This document shows positions 16,935 through 26,191 of a DNA stretch of 64,000 nt, piece after piece (the stretch's first letter is position 1; every line of letters begins with the position of its first letter). Under the pieces are notes generated by a model. That model did not search any database. It saw only the letters and a program-made list of their open reading frames with translations, and was not told the DNA's origin. The position numbers and the translations under genes are program-made. Source of the DNA: Bacteroidales bacterium (GTDB lineage Bacteria > Bacteroidota > Bacteroidia > Bacteroidales > VadinHA17); the NCBI GenBank assembly GCA_029932855.1, contig JAOZPG010000003.1, forward strand, positions 62,001 through 126,000. The letters are read 5' to 3'.

Positions 16935-17942
16935 TTAACTGTATTGCCTGAGTGCCAGCCTCATTGTCCTGGTGATGTCGTCCCTGAGGCTTTTGGGCCT
17001 GATCACTTTCACATCATTCCCCAGTCCCAGGATTAATACCTTGAACTCGTAAGTGGGATGAACCCTGAAGCTGAAGATTGCTTTTTCTTCATCTTCTTCA
17101 AGCAATTTCTGACTTTCATGCAATGCTTGTGTCATAAGGTATGCTGCCTGTGGTTTTTGTACTTCAATAATTATCTCGGGAGGATTGCCATGCAGGGATA
17201 TTACTCCTACGGTATTTTTGAAGTAGTCTGAGGCATTAAAGTCCCTGGGAATATATTCCATTTCGGTGAATTCTATCAGTTGTATTCGGTCGAAGCCATA
17301 GGTCCTGATCTCCTTCACTTCTTCGTTAAGGCCTATCACATACCAGCGGTTACGATATTCTTTTAAGAGGTAGGGGTGGAGGTGTAACATGTAAGGCTTG
17401 TCCTCATAAAAGGGCTGGTAGCGCAGTAAGATTACAGTGTTTCCTCGAATGGCCTCTATGATCTTTGAAAGGAACTCACTACCCTTAATAAAAGGAACCT
17501 TCTCAAAATCAATGAAATCATATGCAGGAACCTCCTTTTTCATGCGGCGTATGTTCACGGCATCAATAATCTTTTGTACTGTGCCCGTGAAGCCCGAAAA
17601 CAGGTCGAGGTATTTAAACTGATCAAGGATAATTGATGCAAAGGAAAGACTTTCCAGTTCTTCTTCGTTAAGAGGAATATTGTCTATTGAATAGCCGGGA
17701 TCTTCATAGTAATAGCCTCCTTTTTCCTTATCAAATTTTATCGGAGCATTGTATCCCAGCCCGTTGTCAAAGCGCATATCGTGAATGTCGCCGTCTATGG
17801 TTCTTTCTCCCAGGGGACTAATGTCCAGTGTGTCCTCGCAGGCTTTTATGAGTTTTTCCTTACTTGCTGTTTTCCCGCCAATAAGACAGCGGTTTATTAC
17901 CCTGTAGCGTATAAGTGCTTCTTTGTTTCGTGGCATCTTCAA
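16935..17942 (-). CDS. WYL-domain transcriptional regulator
   Basis: A 335-residue regulator. An N-terminal winged HTH region (residues about 1-75, with KEKLIKACEDTLDISPLGERTI) is followed by a linker and a WYL domain (about 170-240) whose namesake motif is RWYVIG. A C-terminal WCX-like extension (FSFRVHPTYEFKVLILGLGNDVKVI) completes the family architecture. WYL domains are thought to sense ligands such as nucleic acids or nucleotides and often regulate defence or DNA-repair genes. No defence genes are nearby. It is divergent from the glycerate kinase gene, which it might regulate, but this is only positional. Confidence 0.9.
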   Translation of the reverse strand: MKMPRNKEALIRYRVINRCLIGGKTASKEKLIKACEDTLDISPLGERTIDGDIHDMRFDNGLGYNAPIKFDKEKGGYYYEDPGYSIDNIPLNEEELESLSFASIILDQFKYLDLFSGFTGTVQKIIDAVNIRRMKKEVPAYDFIDFEKVPFIKGSEFLSKIIEAIRGNTVILLRYQPFYEDKPYMLHLHPYLLKEYRNRWYVIGLNEEVKEIRTYGFDRIQLIEFTEMEYIPRDFNASDYFKNTVGVISLHGNPPEIIIEVQKPQAAYLMTQALHESQKLLEEDEEKAIFSFRVHPTYEFKVLILGLGNDVKVIRPKSLRDDITRTMRLALRQYS

Positions 17943-18033
17943 TTCTTTTTATGAAAAATATAAAGTTAAATATTTTATGTTAGGGAGATATGCATGCAGA
18001 ATAAAGAATTTATTGTAAATTCTGATCTGAAAA

Positions 18034-19365
18034 ATGAATTTATTTTCTGAAATAACAGGTTTGTTCAATGAAGGGCTTGAGGCTGTAAGGCCCGGAGTGA
18101 TCATTAACGGGACCGTAAGCCTGGAGTCTGGTACTTTGCTGATCAATTACCCCGATGGAGTTTTTAGCACAGATCTGTCGCAATATGATAATGTAATTGT
18201 TATTGGCGCCGGCAAGGCTTCGGCAGCTATGGCTGCTGGCCTGGAGAAAGTGCTGGGGGACAGGATCTCATTCGGTGCTGTGGTTACGAAATATGGATTC
18301 GGGGAAAAGTTGAGCAGGATAAAGCTACTGCAGGCAGGACACCCTGTGCCGGATAAAGCCGGGGTGAAAGCATCTGAGAAGATCCTGGAAATATGCAGCA
18401 GGGCTGGTGCAAATGATTTGATAATAAGCCTGCTTTCCGGGGGAGCTTCCTCCTTATTGCCTCTGCCTGTTAAAGGCATATCTCTTGATGATAAGATAGA
18501 GTTTACCCGGCAGATGCTCAGCTCTGGCGCTTCAATTGAGGAAATAAATCAAATTCGAAAACATTTATCTGATATCAAAGGGGGAGGCTTGTTAAAATAT
18601 TCTGCTCCTGCCAGGCTTGTTTCACTTATATTATCCGATGTGGTCGGTGACAGGCTGGATGTTATTGCTTCGGGCATAACAGTCCCCGTGGAAAGATCAT
18701 ATGAAAAATGTCTGCTGATAGTGGATAAATATAAGCTAAGAGAAAGTCTCCCGGGTGCTGTGCTTAAGCATTTGCAAACCGGAGCAGGAGCAAAGCCGGG
18801 GCACGACACGGGTGCGGGTTATTTGCCTCATCCTGAGAATATTATCATTGGTAATAATGGCCTGGCACTGGAAAAGATAAGGGAGAAAGCAGCCGGCCTG
18901 GGATATATTACAAAGATCATGGACAGGGCCTTGACCGGTGAGGCCAGGATAGTTGGCAGGAGGATTGCCCGGGAAGCTGTTTCCTTTGCAAAGGACCAGG
19001 CCCTTCCGGGCAAAAAATACTGTTTTTTATATGGGGGAGAGACAACGGTAACTCTTAAAGGAAAGGGCAGGGGTGGAAGGAACCAGGAGCTGGCTCTGGC
19101 AGCTGCCATAGAGCTGAAGGATACCGGGGGTATAACAATACTCAGCGGGGGAACCGACGGAAATGACGGTCCCACCGATGCTGCAGGGGCTGTTTGTGAC
19201 GGAGAAACATACAGGCAAGGCACTAAGCTGGGGATGGAGGCACAGGAATATCTTGAGAGGAATGATTCTTATCATTTTTTCAAGGCAATAAAAAGATTAC
19301 TGGTCACCGGTCCCACAGGGACAAATGTTATGGATGTTCAGATAGTACTGCTTAGCGGGGACTAA
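18034..19365 (+). CDS. glycerate 2-kinase (DUF4147/MOFRL family)
   Basis: A 443-residue kinase of the GckA/TtuD family that phosphorylates D-glycerate, usually to 2-phosphoglycerate. The N-terminal DUF4147 region has VIGAGKASAAMAAGLE (about 51-67) and LLSGGASSLLPLPVKG. The C-terminal MOFRL domain has GGETTVTLKGKGRGGRNQELAL, ILSGGTDGNDGPTDAAGAV and VTGPTGTNVMD. These features are all intact. It connects serine, tartronate or hydroxypyruvate breakdown to glycolysis. The creatininase-family gene follows about 100 bp downstream on the same strand. The divergent WYL gene lies 91 bp upstream. Confidence 0.93.
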   Translation: MNLFSEITGLFNEGLEAVRPGVIINGTVSLESGTLLINYPDGVFSTDLSQYDNVIVIGAGKASAAMAAGLEKVLGDRISFGAVVTKYGFGEKLSRIKLLQAGHPVPDKAGVKASEKILEICSRAGANDLIISLLSGGASSLLPLPVKGISLDDKIEFTRQMLSSGASIEEINQIRKHLSDIKGGGLLKYSAPARLVSLILSDVVGDRLDVIASGITVPVERSYEKCLLIVDKYKLRESLPGAVLKHLQTGAGAKPGHDTGAGYLPHPENIIIGNNGLALEKIREKAAGLGYITKIMDRALTGEARIVGRRIAREAVSFAKDQALPGKKYCFLYGGETTVTLKGKGRGGRNQELALAAAIELKDTGGITILSGGTDGNDGPTDAAGAVCDGETYRQGTKLGMEAQEYLERNDSYHFFKAIKRLLVTGPTGTNVMDVQIVLLSGD

Positions 19366-19465
19366 AAGGCTAAAAGGAATATGCTGCTACAGGAATTATG
19401 GAAAGAATATTATTTGAGAGAAGTTTATCAATTGAGGGATACTATTGAATAAAAAAATATGTAAT

Positions 19466-20230
19466 ATGAATGCAAGGCCATACATACTAAAAGAAACAAA
19501 CTGGAAGACTGTTAAGGACAATGAATATAAACTTGCGGTTCTTCCGTGGGGAGCTACTGAAGCTCACAATTATCACCTTCCTTACGGAACGGATAATTAT
19601 GAAGCCGAACATATTGCAGAACTGGCTGCCGGCATGGCCTGGAAAAAAGGATCCGGGATAATTGTATTGCCAACTGTTCCATTCGGAGTAAATACCCAGC
19701 AACTTGATATCAAGCTAACAATAAATATGAACCCTTCAACGCAGGCAATGATTCTTGCAGATGTAATTGAGAGCCTTGAATATCATGGGATAGAGAAGTT
19801 AGTTATTTTGAACGGACATGGAGGTAATAACTTCAGGCAGATGATAAGAGAACTGCAAAAAGACACTGATATATTTCTTTCAAGCCTTGCCTGGTATGAG
19901 ATAGGTGACTGGGATGATTTTTTTGAGACAGGAGGAGATCATGCAAACGAGATGGAGACAAGCTTTATGATGCATGTACATCCAAAGCTGGTACTTCCTT
20001 TAACTGAAGCCGGGGATGGCAGTTCAAGAAGTTTTAAAATAACCGGGTTTAGGGAGAAGTGGGCATGGGCACCGAGGGAATGGACAAAAATCTCTAAGGA
20101 TACAGGCATTGGAGATCCAAAATTAGCTACGGCCGAAAAGGGTGAAAAGTATATTGATTTTGTTTCCGGAAAGATAGCCCGCTTCTTTTTAGAGCTGGCT
20201 GAAGCAGATATTTCAGATATGTATGAATAA
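19466..20230 (+). CDS. creatininase-family amidohydrolase
   Basis: A protein of about 254 residues of the creatininase fold, a family of metal-dependent amidases that includes creatinine amidohydrolase, MftE and FAPy deformylase ArfB. Metal-binding motifs are visible: LPWGATEAHNYHLPYGTDNYEAE near the N-terminus, LNGHGGNNF in the middle, and DHANEMETSFMM near residue 155. I chose the ATG at 19466. A TTG at 19445 would add seven residues. The substrate is not recognisable, and creatinine is unlikely to be the physiological one. The neighbouring glycerate kinase gives no clear clue. Confidence 0.85.
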   Translation: MNARPYILKETNWKTVKDNEYKLAVLPWGATEAHNYHLPYGTDNYEAEHIAELAAGMAWKKGSGIIVLPTVPFGVNTQQLDIKLTINMNPSTQAMILADVIESLEYHGIEKLVILNGHGGNNFRQMIRELQKDTDIFLSSLAWYEIGDWDDFFETGGDHANEMETSFMMHVHPKLVLPLTEAGDGSSRSFKITGFREKWAWAPREWTKISKDTGIGDPKLATAEKGEKYIDFVSGKIARFFLELAEADISDMYE

Positions 20231-20317
20231 ATAATAAATTGGGTGCCGTCCCGCACGCATAAGCAACAGATATTAAGGTCGTGGATATGATAATAGTTTT
20301 GACAGAGGATAAATTTC

Positions 20318-21826
20318 TTACCACTTTAGTCTGCCGAATCCTTCCAGCAGTTTTTTCAGTTTTTCACTTATTTTTCCAACTCCTCCCGGCAGGCTTGATT
20401 CCACATTCAGGGGCATGACCGGGTCATGCAGCGACATTCTTAAAAGGAACCAGCCCTTTTCATCCTCTTTGTTGCAGTTAACGCGTATTCCTTCATAATT
20501 GGGTTTTTCTATCGTCCATCCGGGCTGATCGTGGATCATGGCTTCCAGTCCTTCCAGTACCTGCTTGCCGTAGCCGGTAAAATCTTCTGCATGTATTGAC
20601 AGCCTGAATTCCTTTTCTTCAGCCGGCCTTTGGAGTTTGTCGATAAGGCTAACAAGTGTTTTCCCTTCCTGTTTCATCCTGGCCATCTGTATCAGAAGCC
20701 TGGCCACCAGGAAGGCACCATCGTCGAGGAACATATTTTCTTTAAGTGCTGCATGCCCCGAGGTTTCTATAGCCAGCCAGCTTTCCCTTCCTTCCTCATT
20801 GAGACGTATTGATTCATTTATTACATTTTTATAGCCCCTCTTAAAGCGGTGGTGTACTCCGCCAAGATGTTCCTCGATAAACCATTTTAGTCCGGTTGAG
20901 GTAATGGAATCGGTAACGATAACAGATCCGGGGTGTTTATTAAGGATAACAGATGAGATAAGTGCAATGAGCTCATTACGGTTGATGGCATTGCCTTCTG
21001 AGTCCACCAGGGCAGCGCGGTCAACATCTGTATCAAATATTATTCCCAGCTCAGCCTTTTCCTTTAAAACAGCCCTGCAGACAGAATCCATTGCTTCCCT
21101 GTCCTCGGGGTTTGGCACATGGTTGGGGAAGTGCCCGTCGGGATCAAGGAACTGGCTGCCTGATATATCCGCACCCAGGGGGACAAGTATCTTTTCGGCA
21201 AAGAACCCGCCTGCACCGTTTCCTGCATCTACCAGTATTTTAGTGCCATTTAGCGGCTTTTCGTAGTTCACAGCAGAGTTTGCCCCTTTGCGTATGATGT
21301 CGCAGAGATGATCTGCATAGTCAGAAATATAATTGTATTTACTCAGCTTGCCAGTATCCCTTTCAGATGTGAACTTGCCCGTGCCTGCAATCTTCAGCAG
21401 CTTACTAATATCATCCCTGTCAAATCCTCCCCCTGCAGTAAAGAACTTGAGTCCGTTGCGGTTCCATGGCAGGTGGCTGGCTGTCATCATTACTGCTCCT
21501 TTAACATTAAGCTTAGGATCTGTGGTAGTCATGAACATGGCAGGAGTTGATGCAAGCCCGCAATCTATTACATCATATCCCATAGATGTCAGTCCCCCGG
21601 TAAATGCTTTCATTAGTTCCTGTCCGGACAAACGGGGATCCCTGCCAATTGCAACTCTTCGCGGACCTTCAGTGTTTGCGTCTAACCACTTTGCAAGTGA
21701 CCTGCCCAGGATGCCTGCTACTTCGGCAGTGAGGTTTACCTGCTCACCTGCAATGCCTTCCATGGCCACTCCGCGGATGTCCGATCCGTTCTGAAGCTTT
21801 TTCCAGTCTGAAATATTCATCTCCAT
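20318..21826 (-). CDS. phosphohexomutase (phosphomannomutase/phosphoglucomutase family)
   Basis: A 502-residue alpha-D-phosphohexomutase with the four-domain layout. The phosphoserine loop is TASHLPWNRNGLKFF (active Ser at about residue 117), the Mg site is DTDVDRAAL, the sugar-specificity loop is ETSGHAALKEN and the C-terminal domain carries an ESSLPGG segment. The phosphoserine loop reads SHLPWN instead of the commoner SHNP, a variant seen in longer plant- and Bacteroidota-type enzymes. It interconverts hexose 1- and 6-phosphates. A second, more canonical member lies at 39.2-40.6 kb, so the two may have different sugar preferences. Confidence 0.9.
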   Translation of the reverse strand: MEMNISDWKKLQNGSDIRGVAMEGIAGEQVNLTAEVAGILGRSLAKWLDANTEGPRRVAIGRDPRLSGQELMKAFTGGLTSMGYDVIDCGLASTPAMFMTTTDPKLNVKGAVMMTASHLPWNRNGLKFFTAGGGFDRDDISKLLKIAGTGKFTSERDTGKLSKYNYISDYADHLCDIIRKGANSAVNYEKPLNGTKILVDAGNGAGGFFAEKILVPLGADISGSQFLDPDGHFPNHVPNPEDREAMDSVCRAVLKEKAELGIIFDTDVDRAALVDSEGNAINRNELIALISSVILNKHPGSVIVTDSITSTGLKWFIEEHLGGVHHRFKRGYKNVINESIRLNEEGRESWLAIETSGHAALKENMFLDDGAFLVARLLIQMARMKQEGKTLVSLIDKLQRPAEEKEFRLSIHAEDFTGYGKQVLEGLEAMIHDQPGWTIEKPNYEGIRVNCNKEDEKGWFLLRMSLHDPVMPLNVESSLPGGVGKISEKLKKLLEGFGRLKW

Positions 21827-21956
21827 TATCCTTAAGTATTTTGCAGGAAATAATCCCGGATACTATTTGCGCTTCCGGATTAATACAAAAATAATGTTTT
21901 TTTGGAGGGAAAGTTATATATATATTTATACTTGAATCCTGCGAGCACATCCCCCG

Positions 21957-21964
21957 TAGCTTTG
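21957..21964 (+). promoter_or_regulatory. candidate -7 element before the glycosidase-like gene
   Basis: TAGCTTTG matches TAnnTTTG and lies about 40 bp upstream of the ATG at 22005. No clear TTTG -33 element is found at the right distance, so this is tentative. The surrounding GCGAGC...GCGAGC and CCCCC...GGGG sequences could also fold. Confidence 0.35.
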
Positions 21965-22004
21965 CTGTGGGGTTAGCGAGCGCAATATCAATAATCAAAC
22001 AATT

Positions 22005-24305
22005 ATGAAGATTTTTAAATCAACTTTAAGGCTTAGTGTTGCAATAAGCTTGTTGGCTGCAATGACTGCCTGTCAACAGTCATCCTCATACAACGGAAAC
22101 GGATGGGAGATAAGTGTTGACAGAAAGGATGGATACCTTACAATTTCTCATCAGGACCTGGGACCTGTATTCAATCAGTTGCAACTGTGCCTGAAGGACA
22201 ATGAGGAACAAGCCGGATTCTCAAAAGTGGAAACAGATGCAGATAAGGGGACACTGCTGATTACTGTTGATGATCCTGGGCAAACGCAATGGACCATTCT
22301 TATATCCGGGGAGGGTATTGATTTTTCCTGTCCGGATACTGATGCTTTTGTTACAGCTATTGCCCCTGCCGGGGAGCAGCGGATCCCTGCCCGTGTTGCA
22401 TGCCAGGACAATGATGTTATGTATACACAAATGGGCTATGTTTCCGCCAGGGATATTTACCATCTGTTTGATATGAACACAGATATTATGATAGGATTCC
22501 CGGAAGAAAGCATTCTTACAAGAAATAAAGAGGATAACAAACTGATGGATATACAGTTGCCCATGACAGAGGGACTGGAAATATCACTTACAAGGGATTA
22601 CTATACAAGTGTGGTGGGTCTGAAGAAGTACCAGAAGACGGACTTTGAACCGGTTTTTAAAGCTATACCCGATAATTTTAAAGCTGCCCCTACGGGATGG
22701 AGTAGTTGGTATTGCTACTATATGTCGCCCAGGGAGGAAGACCTGGTAGAAGAAACTGATGCGCTGGCCAGGGAATTGGAGCCATACGGACTGAGATATG
22801 TTCAGCTTGACGCTGCCTTTACCAGGGGGGATAAGGCCAACTGGCTTGAGTGGAACAAGGAATTATATCCCAGCGGAGGCAAATGGTGGTTCGATCATAT
22901 TATTCAACAGGGGCTTAAGCCCGGACTCTGGATAAACATTTATGGGGCCAATTATGAAAAGCCTGCCATGGCGGATAAGTACCCCGAAGATTTTTATTTG
23001 AGGGACAAAGAAGGGAAGCTGTCACCGGCCTGTTGTTCTGCCGATACCACAGTTGTAAGGCTTGATTATACAAACCCGGAGGTGATTGAGAAGCACCTGA
23101 GGCCATTGTTTGAAACACTGGTAAATGATTGGGGCCTCGGTTACCTGAAGGCTGCCGGCTGGGGGACATGGATGGATCATTTTGAAGAAAGCCGCGAAAA
23201 TGCCTTTAATCCCGCAATGGACAGCCGTGAAGCATACCGCAAAGCACTGGAGACAGTCAGGGAGGTTATGGGTGATGATAATTATATACTGGGTTGTGCA
23301 ATGCATGAGGTAGGGGTTGGTTTTGACTACTTTAACGGTTCCCGTACAGGAGGAGATGATTATGCCAGCTGGAAAGGAGAAGGGAACTGGTCGGATGGAA
23401 TGCAAACCTTTTTTAAATCACTCTTTGGTGCAAACTATATAAACGGCATCGGCTGGTGGTCAGACCCCGATGATGTTATGATACGTGATCCTCTGACTTT
23501 TGAAGAAGGAAAAACTATTGTTAATACTATTTCCCTTTCAGGACAGGCATACGTAATAAGTGATTTTATAGCGGATTTCTCAGAAGAAAGGCTTCAGCAA
23601 TTCCTTAACTCGGATTACACTACCGGCTGGGCAGAGGATTATCCTCAGCTTGTAAAGGCCCTTCCCGCTGAGAAGCTGACACTTTATAAAAAGACCATGC
23701 CTGCCATGCCGGTCAGGGCCATGGACCTGTATCCCTATAAAGCTGATCCGGTACGTTCACCTTCACCTGCTGCTTTTCCAAAAGCACTTGATCTGAAGGT
23801 AAATGCCGTATCAGGCAGCTATGATGTTGTATCACTTTATAACTGGGCAGATACAGACAGTATATGTGAGCTTGACCTGTATAATGACCTGGGACTTGAA
23901 GAGGCTGAAGAATACCTTGCTTTTGATTTTTGGGAGGCTGAGATGCTAAATGTTGTGGACAACAGGATACGGGAGACAATACCGGGGCACGGCTCAAAAG
24001 CAATTATCATACGTCAATCTGCAAAGCATCCGCAATTAATGGCTACATCGCGGCATCTCACTGCGGCCTACAGCATTCAGTCGCTGAAATGGGATAATGA
24101 CAAGCTTAGGCTCAGCGGGGTGTCAGAAACAGTGCCGGGTGATATATACAGCTTGTATATTTTCGTTCCTGATGATATGGCTGCAGGGCAGTTGAGTGTT
24201 TCAGCCGGGGATATTGAAAAGAAACAGCTTGATGTTCATCTCCTGCAGCTTAATCTTGATGGGGGCGATAAACAGGTTGAGTGGTCTGTTAGTTTCAGTA
24301 AATAA
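22005..24305 (+). CDS. clan GH-D (GH36/GH27-like) lipoprotein, probable nucleophile loss
   Basis: A 766-residue exported protein. Residues 1-23 are a lipoprotein signal with lipobox MTAC. A beta-sandwich N-terminal domain precedes a (beta/alpha)8 domain resembling alpha-galactosidases: PTGWSSWYCYY, YVQLDAAFTRGD, GLKPGLWINIYGANYEKP, LDYTNPEVIEKHL and WWSDPDDVMIRDPLT. A putative acid/base Asp is in R447-T-G-G-D451-D452. Where GH27/GH36 enzymes carry the nucleophile in a K-x-D motif at strand end, this protein reads Y380-L-K-A-A384, so the Asp is Ala. It may be a carbohydrate-binding pseudoenzyme or use another residue. The C-terminal beta domain is normal. The class II aldolase gene follows 38 bp downstream. 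Confidence 0.85.
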   Translation: MKIFKSTLRLSVAISLLAAMTACQQSSSYNGNGWEISVDRKDGYLTISHQDLGPVFNQLQLCLKDNEEQAGFSKVETDADKGTLLITVDDPGQTQWTILISGEGIDFSCPDTDAFVTAIAPAGEQRIPARVACQDNDVMYTQMGYVSARDIYHLFDMNTDIMIGFPEESILTRNKEDNKLMDIQLPMTEGLEISLTRDYYTSVVGLKKYQKTDFEPVFKAIPDNFKAAPTGWSSWYCYYMSPREEDLVEETDALARELEPYGLRYVQLDAAFTRGDKANWLEWNKELYPSGGKWWFDHIIQQGLKPGLWINIYGANYEKPAMADKYPEDFYLRDKEGKLSPACCSADTTVVRLDYTNPEVIEKHLRPLFETLVNDWGLGYLKAAGWGTWMDHFEESRENAFNPAMDSREAYRKALETVREVMGDDNYILGCAMHEVGVGFDYFNGSRTGGDDYASWKGEGNWSDGMQTFFKSLFGANYINGIGWWSDPDDVMIRDPLTFEEGKTIVNTISLSGQAYVISDFIADFSEERLQQFLNSDYTTGWAEDYPQLVKALPAEKLTLYKKTMPAMPVRAMDLYPYKADPVRSPSPAAFPKALDLKVNAVSGSYDVVSLYNWADTDSICELDLYNDLGLEEAEEYLAFDFWEAEMLNVVDNRIRETIPGHGSKAIIIRQSAKHPQLMATSRHLTAAYSIQSLKWDNDKLRLSGVSETVPGDIYSLYIFVPDDMAAGQLSVSAGDIEKKQLDVHLLQLNLDGGDKQVEWSVSFSK

Positions 24306-24343
24306 GGTTTTTACTATGAACGATCAATCAATCTAATGCTCTT

Positions 24344-25423
24344 ATGCCGGATTTTATAGATAAGCTTATTGAGGTATCCCGTAAATACGGAACAGATAAG
24401 AACTATATTATTGCAGGCGGGGGCAATACATCTTATAAGGATGAGAATAAACTATGGGTAAAGGCAAGCGGGATACGGCTTGCAGATATCGATGAGGGAG
24501 GATTTGTTTGCATGGCAAGGGATAAACTTGGCCTGATGAACAGTAAGGATTATCCCCAGGATTCTGTTAAGCTCAGAGAGGAAGTAAGGAAAGACCTTGA
24601 AAGAGCTGTTATCTCTCCCCGCGGACTGAGGCCTTCTATTGAGACCTCATTGCATAATATTATCGATTATAAATATATTGTTCATACGCATCCCTGCATT
24701 GTGAATTCGGTTATGTGTTCAAAGCGCGCAAGGGAAACTGTTGAGGAATTATTCGGGGATGAAGCGCTTTATGTTGAATATACAGAACCGGGCTATAGCC
24801 TGTTTAAAAAGTTAATGGGCCGTATAAATGAATACAGTGACAGGTACAAGATTGCTCCAAAGATTATTTTTCTTCAAAACCACGGGGTATTTGTGGGAGC
24901 CGATACAACCGGTGAGGTGGACAGTCTCTATGATTTTATAAATACCAGGATAGTGGAGGGCCGGGATATGTACCTGCCCGGCAGTGATATGGAGGAATAT
25001 AATTCACCGGTGGCTGAGGCGGTATCCTCTTATTTCAGGTCAAAAAATCTGCTTACGGCTTCATTTCGCAGTGCCCTTAGTGATCATTTTTGTTCAGGCA
25101 GGGATGCTTTCAGAAAGATAGAAAGGCCCTTTACACCTGAAAATATAAGCTATTGCAGGTCTGCATTGCTTTATCTTGAACAAGGCCTTACTGAACGTGA
25201 AACAATAAGAAGGACAGAAAGCTATTATGAAACACATGCTTATTTCCCAAAACTGATCTTTGAAGAGAAACAGGGGATTATTGTTGTGGAGCGTTCAGAG
25301 AAAAGCCTCGCTACGGTTAAGGATGTTATAACAGATATGATGAAGATAAGTTATCTCTCAGAACAGTTCGGAGGCCCGCACTTCCTGACACCTGAACAGC
25401 TTAAGTCTGTCGAAAGCTGGTAA
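24344..25423 (+). CDS. class II aldolase/adducin-family protein
   Basis: A 359-residue protein with a class II aldolase fold. The Zn-binding His pair is in YIVHTHPCIV (about residues 110-119) and another His lies in FLQNHGVFVGAD (about 177-188). GGGNTSYKDENKLWVKASG near the N-terminus is the phosphate/ketose-binding region. It most resembles the aldolase half of the bifunctional rhamnulose-1-phosphate aldolase/dehydrogenase RhaD-type proteins, but it lacks the dehydrogenase half. The substrate is probably a ketose phosphate. It lies 38 bp after a glycosidase-like lipoprotein gene, which suggests sugar catabolism. No matching kinase or isomerase is adjacent, the nearest being at 52-56 kb. Confidence 0.85.
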   Translation: MPDFIDKLIEVSRKYGTDKNYIIAGGGNTSYKDENKLWVKASGIRLADIDEGGFVCMARDKLGLMNSKDYPQDSVKLREEVRKDLERAVISPRGLRPSIETSLHNIIDYKYIVHTHPCIVNSVMCSKRARETVEELFGDEALYVEYTEPGYSLFKKLMGRINEYSDRYKIAPKIIFLQNHGVFVGADTTGEVDSLYDFINTRIVEGRDMYLPGSDMEEYNSPVAEAVSSYFRSKNLLTASFRSALSDHFCSGRDAFRKIERPFTPENISYCRSALLYLEQGLTERETIRRTESYYETHAYFPKLIFEEKQGIIVVERSEKSLATVKDVITDMMKISYLSEQFGGPHFLTPEQLKSVESW

Positions 25424-25488
25424 GGGGATGATTAGGGGAGGCAGATTACAGGGAATAGTTTATACCAGCCTGAGTATCAATAAAGAGA

Positions 25489-26163
25489 TTAATCCTGCAT
25501 GTTGTTTAAGCTTATAAACTCCATTATCTCTGTGGGCTTGTTCACTAAATGTTTATAGCCGGCCTTTTTGAGTATGCTTTCACTGTTATAACCCCATGTT
25601 ACTCCCAGGGGGATCATGCCTGCTGCTTTTGCTGTTTGCAGGTCCACAGGAGAGTCGCCAACGAAGAGTATGTTTCCGGGGGCTGTTTTAATCATAGCTG
25701 CTATTTCAATTGCTGCTGCAGGATCAGGTTTCCTGGGCACATCATCTCTCTGGCCAAATACAATTTTTATACCATGGTCCTTTAATAATAAAGCATGCAG
25801 TTTCTCAGTTAAATAATGAGGCTTATTGGAAAGTATGCTTATGGGAATATTGTTCTTATTAAGAAAGTCAAGTAAGTCCGGGATGCCATCATAGATGCGG
25901 GTCTTAACAGCAATTTTATCCTCGTAAATATCCCTGAACTGCTTTAGGCGTTTATCCAGCAGTTCTTTTTTTTCATTAGTTCCATCGGGAATGGTTCTGG
26001 CTACCAGCTTACGCGCACCTTCACCTATCCATTCGATATATTTTGATACTGGGTATCCGGAATAGCCATTGATCCTGAGCATGGTATTTCCTGCATCTGC
26101 AATGTCTTCAATGCTGTCCAGCAATGTTCCGTCAAGGTCGAATATTACTGCTTTGATTTGCAT
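25489..26163 (-). CDS. gph: HAD-family phosphatase, phosphoglycolate phosphatase-like
   Basis: A 224-residue HAD hydrolase with cap domain. Motif I is VIFDLDGTLLDS (nucleophile Asp9, Asp11), motif II is SILSNKP, the catalytic Lys is in DVPRKPDP and motif IV is FVGDSPVDLQTAKAAGM. The order and length fit phosphoglycolate phosphatase (Gph), which removes 2-phosphoglycolate formed during DNA repair. Related enzymes such as PpaX or beta-phosphoglucomutase look similar, so substrate assignment is tentative. It converges on the class II aldolase gene, and its upstream side borders the repeat region. Confidence 0.87.
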   Translation of the reverse strand: MQIKAVIFDLDGTLLDSIEDIADAGNTMLRINGYSGYPVSKYIEWIGEGARKLVARTIPDGTNEKKELLDKRLKQFRDIYEDKIAVKTRIYDGIPDLLDFLNKNNIPISILSNKPHYLTEKLHALLLKDHGIKIVFGQRDDVPRKPDPAAAIEIAAMIKTAPGNILFVGDSPVDLQTAKAAGMIPLGVTWGYNSESILKKAGYKHLVNKPTEIMEFISLNNMQD

Positions 26164-26191
26164 ACTGAATATAATTAGTGTTACATGTTTT

